A stretch of DNA of 28,928 nucleotides from JANQIV01 sp050117315 (lineage in GTDB: Bacteria > Bacteroidota > Ignavibacteria > Ignavibacteriales > Melioribacteraceae). The position numbers and the translations under genes were made by a program. This document shows positions 25,732 through 28,928 of the stretch, in pieces; positions within the stretch are counted from its first letter, which is position 1; every line of letters starts with the position of its first letter. The stretch spans positions 1-28,928 of the forward strand of contig JASFMY010000088.1 in assembly GCA_050117315.1 (NCBI GenBank), written 5' to 3'. Below the pieces are notes generated by a model that saw only the letters and a list, made by a program, of their open reading frames with translations, was not told the DNA's origin and did no database searches.

Positions 25732-28413
25732 TTAAAAAAGTATTGAAGCTCCTATAATAATCTGCCTTGGCGACGAATAGTAATCCGGTCTTGTAAAATA
25801 TTCTTCCAAGGTATTTACGCCGCGCGGTTCTTCCTGATCCCTTGTTAATTCAAGAGTGTAGCCTGCCCTACCCGTGTCTCCAAAAACTTCTATTTCATTT
25901 TCGATATCAAATAAATTATAAACCTTGGCAAAAATAGAGATTTTATTATCACCTATATTAAAATACTTGGTTAGGTATAGATCAACATTAAAGGCCGACG
26001 GTTTATTATCACTATTCTCCAAACCGGTGCGCTCATTTTGGAGAGAAGGGGTATAAGGAAGACCTGAGCCTAATTGTCCGATGAAACTCGCGATATAATC
26101 CCCGGGAACCCCGGCTGTAAAAGTAAAATTAAGCGAATGCCTTCTGTCCCAGTCAAGCGGCACGAGTTGTTTATTTATTTCAACCGGCGGTGATGATTGT
26201 GATTTTTCAAATGCATCGTTTGGATCCGAGGCGTTTCCTTTTGCAACTTGATAGGTATAGTCTATTGTCGCGCCAAAACCGTTGCTAAATCTTTTTTCGA
26301 ATGAAATTGTAAGACCTTTTACAGCACCGTAATCTTTATTTATAAGTTTGTTGAATTTTTTGTATTCGTTTTTAATATAAATTTCGGTACTGAGAAGATT
26401 ACGAATATCTTTGTAATAACCCGTAACAGTAACACCCAAAACATCTGTTAGAGCCTGTTGTAAACCAATTTCATACATTATAGTTTGCTGAGGCTCAAGA
26501 TCGGCATTACCGATACTGTTTCCTATATTTGAAGGGAAGTCTCCCGTTAAAGGAATTCTAAAATTGGGATTCCTATATAAATATTCAAAAGGAGGAACCT
26601 GGAAGAAATGACCGTAAGAAATATGGATAGCACCTCTATCTGTAATAGGATACGATAAACCGATCCGCGGACTTAACTGATATTTTGCTTCTGCTTTTCC
26701 CATTAGTGAATCGGGGAACGGCGGTTCAAGTTTATCCAGTTGATGGATATTGTTAGGGTCCAACAAATATTCACCGTCAGGGTCGAAATAATCAAAACGC
26801 AAGCCGGCATTTATAATTAAGTAATCAAATTCAATCTTATCTTGTGCATAAATTGCCAACTGATATGGATTATTTGAATATACATTATAATTAAAAGCGC
26901 CTTTTTCGGGAAGAGACGGTTCGTAATTTGAGACGGCGTCTAAAACTATTTGGAAATCTTCGTAGTCCAAATCATGGTACTGATATTCAAATCCTACTTT
27001 CAATTGGTTAACCTGATCAAACTGCCATGTAAAATCTGTTTTTGCAGTAGCCGTAGTTGTTGTATGATAAAAATGCCAATTTTCTGTTCCGCCGCTATAA
27101 AAAGCATTTCCGCTTACATCTTCTTTTCTGTCCGGGTTAACATAACGTGAGTCCAGCGGGTCTTCATAAACGTATTGTTTATATTTAGAACGAATTGCGG
27201 AAAATGCAAAATCAACAAACGCTGAATTATCAATAACCCAGGTATAGCTTGCAATACCCAAGAGACTGTTTTTATAATAGGTATAGTCTCCATCCGGATT
27301 CAGTTTATAAAGATGGTTATAATTTTTATATTCCTGGTCCTGGTACATGCATGTTAAAACTATACCTTTACCGCTTCCAACATTAATTGAAAGTTTACCC
27401 TGTAACGACAGTCTTTCGTTATAGTTCATCGAGACATATTCGTTATCCCCGGTAGAACCGATATACCAATCTTCCTCGTCATTAGCAGAAAAATCCGAAG
27501 AATCTGAAGGGTTGAAAACCCGCTTACCGTAAATATAACCGTCATCGTAATTATATCTGCCGGAAACAAAGAAAGATAAAAGATTCTTTAACCCCGGAAC
27601 CGGCCCGCTTAAAGTTCCCTGAAAGTTATAAACATCACCCGGAGTAATATCATCAATATTTGTAAATATTTTATCGCGCGATGAAACGTAATCACCGGAG
27701 TAAAAGGAGAAATCGCCTTCAAGTTTATCACCGGCTATTTTTGTTACCTGGTTAACCACCCCGGAAAGCGCCTCACCGTATTCAGCATTGAAGGTACCGG
27801 TAAGTACCTGGACTTCTTCTATGCTGTTTACTTCGGCGTTCAGACTTGACTGCCCTGTAAATGCGTCGTTTACGGCAACACCGTCCACAAGGTATTTAAC
27901 TTCGTTGCTTCTGCCTCCCCTGAAGTGCCCGTCAACTACACCTGCCTGTAAGTTTACCACGGCAGATACGTCTTCAAGCGGAAGCATTGAAATTTCTTCA
28001 CCGCTGACTTTAGATTCAGTGGAAGTAAGGTCTTTTTGAACAATTGGTTTTTGAGCAGATACAACAACTTCATTAATTTCAACGGATTCTTCATTTAATT
28101 CAAAATTAATTTTAGTTGTCTGATCCACGGAAACCCTGATATTTCGAAAGGTCACCGATGTGTAGCCTATAACCGAAGCCTTCAATTCATACGTCCCGGG
28201 AGGAATGTTAATTATAAAATAATTGCCGTCAATATCCGAAGCCGAACCGTAATTAGTTCCGATAATTACAATATTAGCCCCAATTAATGGTTCGCCGGTT
28301 GCATTATCAATTATTTTCCCGGCTATTTTACCTGTTGTTCCTGCCTGAATAACCGATAAACATGAGAATAAAAAAACAATAATAAATTTCGCTAAATTAT
28401 TATTAGTGAACAC
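25732..28413 (-). CDS. TonB-dependent receptor with carboxypeptidase-regulatory-like N-domain
   Basis: About 893 residues. Signal peptide ends near VIQAG. Residues ~25-110 are a CarboxypepD_reg-like beta sandwich (IAGKIIDNATGEPLIGANI, GNYFIINIPPGTYEL); then comes a TonB-box-like EVVVSAQK, a plug (~130-240; YLVDGVAVNDAF, FNAEYGEALSGVVNQVTK) and a 22-strand-type barrel to the end (GASILF). It imports oligosaccharides across the outer membrane using TonB energy. The frame opens at GTG 28422, but GTG 28413 has AGGTGA 5 nt upstream and is the better start. It heads the operon. No SusD gene follows; the partner may be the next gene. Confidence 0.92.
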   Translation of the reverse strand: MFTNNNLAKFIIVFLFSCLSVIQAGTTGKIAGKIIDNATGEPLIGANIVIIGTNYGSASDIDGNYFIINIPPGTYELKASVIGYTSVTFRNIRVSVDQTTKINFELNEESVEINEVVVSAQKPIVQKDLTSTESKVSGEEISMLPLEDVSAVVNLQAGVVDGHFRGGRSNEVKYLVDGVAVNDAFTGQSSLNAEVNSIEEVQVLTGTFNAEYGEALSGVVNQVTKIAGDKLEGDFSFYSGDYVSSRDKIFTNIDDITPGDVYNFQGTLSGPVPGLKNLLSFFVSGRYNYDDGYIYGKRVFNPSDSSDFSANDEEDWYIGSTGDNEYVSMNYNERLSLQGKLSINVGSGKGIVLTCMYQDQEYKNYNHLYKLNPDGDYTYYKNSLLGIASYTWVIDNSAFVDFAFSAIRSKYKQYVYEDPLDSRYVNPDRKEDVSGNAFYSGGTENWHFYHTTTTATAKTDFTWQFDQVNQLKVGFEYQYHDLDYEDFQIVLDAVSNYEPSLPEKGAFNYNVYSNNPYQLAIYAQDKIEFDYLIINAGLRFDYFDPDGEYLLDPNNIHQLDKLEPPFPDSLMGKAEAKYQLSPRIGLSYPITDRGAIHISYGHFFQVPPFEYLYRNPNFRIPLTGDFPSNIGNSIGNADLEPQQTIMYEIGLQQALTDVLGVTVTGYYKDIRNLLSTEIYIKNEYKKFNKLINKDYGAVKGLTISFEKRFSNGFGATIDYTYQVAKGNASDPNDAFEKSQSSPPVEINKQLVPLDWDRRHSLNFTFTAGVPGDYIASFIGQLGSGLPYTPSLQNERTGLENSDNKPSAFNVDLYLTKYFNIGDNKISIFAKVYNLFDIENEIEVFGDTGRAGYTLELTRDQEEPRGVNTLEEYFTRPDYYSSPRQIIIGASILF

Positions 28414-28422
28414 TACATTCAC

Positions 28423-28496
28423 CTGTAAGATTATTTTTGAAATAACATTTTAATATAACCAAGGGAAGGCATTTTATGCCCTCCCTTTTTAGCAAG
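28423..28496 (-). promoter_or_regulatory. Operon leader: hairpin terminator of the previous gene plus AT-rich dyad
   Basis: This 74-nt spacer is the only place near the head of the operon where a promoter could sit. It holds a hairpin (28461-28487) just past the stop of the preceding T9SS gene. Nearer the receptor start is an AT-rich dyad, TTATTT (28431-28436) / AAATAA (28440-28445), that could be an operator. No clear promoter consensus is visible. Confidence 0.3.
28461..28487 (-). terminator. Probable terminator hairpin of the upstream T9SS-cargo gene
   Basis: A 12-bp stem with one wobble pair (arms 28461-28472 and 28476-28487) around a 3-nt loop, ten bases past the stop at 28497. On the minus strand only a weak T-rich run (GGTTATATT) follows; a T5 run is present on the plus side, so it could be bidirectional or leaky. 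Confidence 0.5.
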
Positions 28497-28928
28497 TTAT
28501 TTAAGCAGAACCATCTTCTTAGCTTCAAAGAAATCCCCTGCTTTAATCATATAAATATAAGTACCGCTTGATACCTTAACTCCAAAATTATTATCTCCAT
28601 TCCAATATACGTCATGAGAACCTGCATTCTGCTGCGTGTTTACAAGTGTTCTGACTTCACGACCAAGCATATCAAAGATTTTTAATACCACGTTAGAATT
28701 TTGTGGTAAAGTATAACGTATGTTTGTAGTAGGATTAAAAGGATTAGGATAGTTCTGCGACAAACTATATTCAGTAGGTAATGAATTTTGGTCATCCACA
28801 TCAGTTACGTCATTGATTTTTTTGACTTCCAGCCCGTCACAGTATACAGTTCCCTGGAATCTGCCTAACGGGTGTAATCTTACTGATAAGGATTTTGCTT
28901 CTTCCGGAACTGTTACGTCTACATAGAA
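28497..28928 (-). CDS. T9SS cargo protein, C-terminal part (partial)
   Basis: The frame is open to the right edge (FYVDVTVPEEAKSLSV at the visible start) and ends at TAA 28499-28497, 143 residues seen. A beta-rich segment with YCDGLEVKKIND looks like the end of a carbohydrate-binding-module-like jelly roll. A linker and a complete T9SS type A sorting domain follow (YSLSQNYPNPFNPTTNIRY, FDMLGREV, KKMVLLK). The protein is therefore exported and probably anchored at the surface. The GTG at 28799 is only an internal codon. The catalytic or binding part lies outside the window; being directly upstream of the operon it may act on the same glycan. Confidence 0.85.
   Translation of the reverse strand, partial: FYVDVTVPEEAKSLSVRLHPLGRFQGTVYCDGLEVKKINDVTDVDDQNSLPTEYSLSQNYPNPFNPTTNIRYTLPQNSNVVLKIFDMLGREVRTLVNTQQNAGSHDVYWNGDNNFGVKVSSGTYIYMIKAGDFFEAKKMVLLK

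Noticed and set aside
28497..28799. Independent small 100-codon gene starting at GTG 28799
   Set aside because: The frame is open through to the right edge and the segment is a T9SS sorting domain, which is always the end of a longer protein.

Overview
The window looks like part of a chromosome from the Ignavibacteria / Bacteroidota-Chlorobi lineage. The evidence is C-terminal type IX secretion (T9SS) sorting domains with YPNPFNP motifs, a PorV/PorQ-family outer-membrane protein, a TonB-dependent receptor with an N-terminal carboxypeptidase-regulatory domain, and moderately AT-rich DNA. Assignment to Ignavibacteriales is an inference from protein style, not a match. Every gene I can support lies on the minus strand. 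I see no rRNA, tRNA, CRISPR array, prophage or transposase.

Right edge to 3.95 kb: the C-terminus of a T9SS cargo protein (28497-28928) is followed, after a hairpin, by 14 genes running from about 28.4 kb down to 4.0 kb with gaps of at most about 35 nt and several start/stop overlaps. This looks like one 24.4-kb operon ending at a clear intrinsic terminator (3950-3980). In transcription order it encodes a TonB-dependent receptor, a large secreted Asp-rich/Fn3-like protein with a T9SS-like end, a PorV-like protein, a parvulin-type prolyl isomerase, an ABC sugar-binding lipoprotein, two sugar permeases, two GH130-family enzymes, an (alpha/alpha)-toroid-like lipoprotein, a GH2 beta-mannosidase, a large T9SS-secreted multidomain protein (unknown N-domain, two Ig-like domains, LamG domain), a secreted (alpha/alpha)6 glycoside hydrolase-like protein, and the MsmK/UgpC-type ABC ATPase.

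The likely job is capture, outer-membrane uptake and breakdown of a beta-mannosyl-containing glycan. Surface proteins and the TonB receptor bring oligosaccharides to the periplasm, the ABC importer takes them into the cytoplasm, and the signal-less GH2 and GH130 enzymes act there. No SusD, no classical endo-mannanase and no regulator is visible, so several unassigned toroid-like proteins are candidates for the missing steps.

Left part (1-3.9 kb): a Dph6-like PP-loop ATPase; a 99-bp fold-back repeat; a short membrane ORF directly followed by a DUF3592-like ORF, possibly one gene split by a frameshift; an ~720-bp gene-free stretch with a structured element ending in a T-run; and two tandem leucine-rich-repeat lipoprotein genes whose leaders and N-terminal domains are about 97% identical, the second cut by the window edge.
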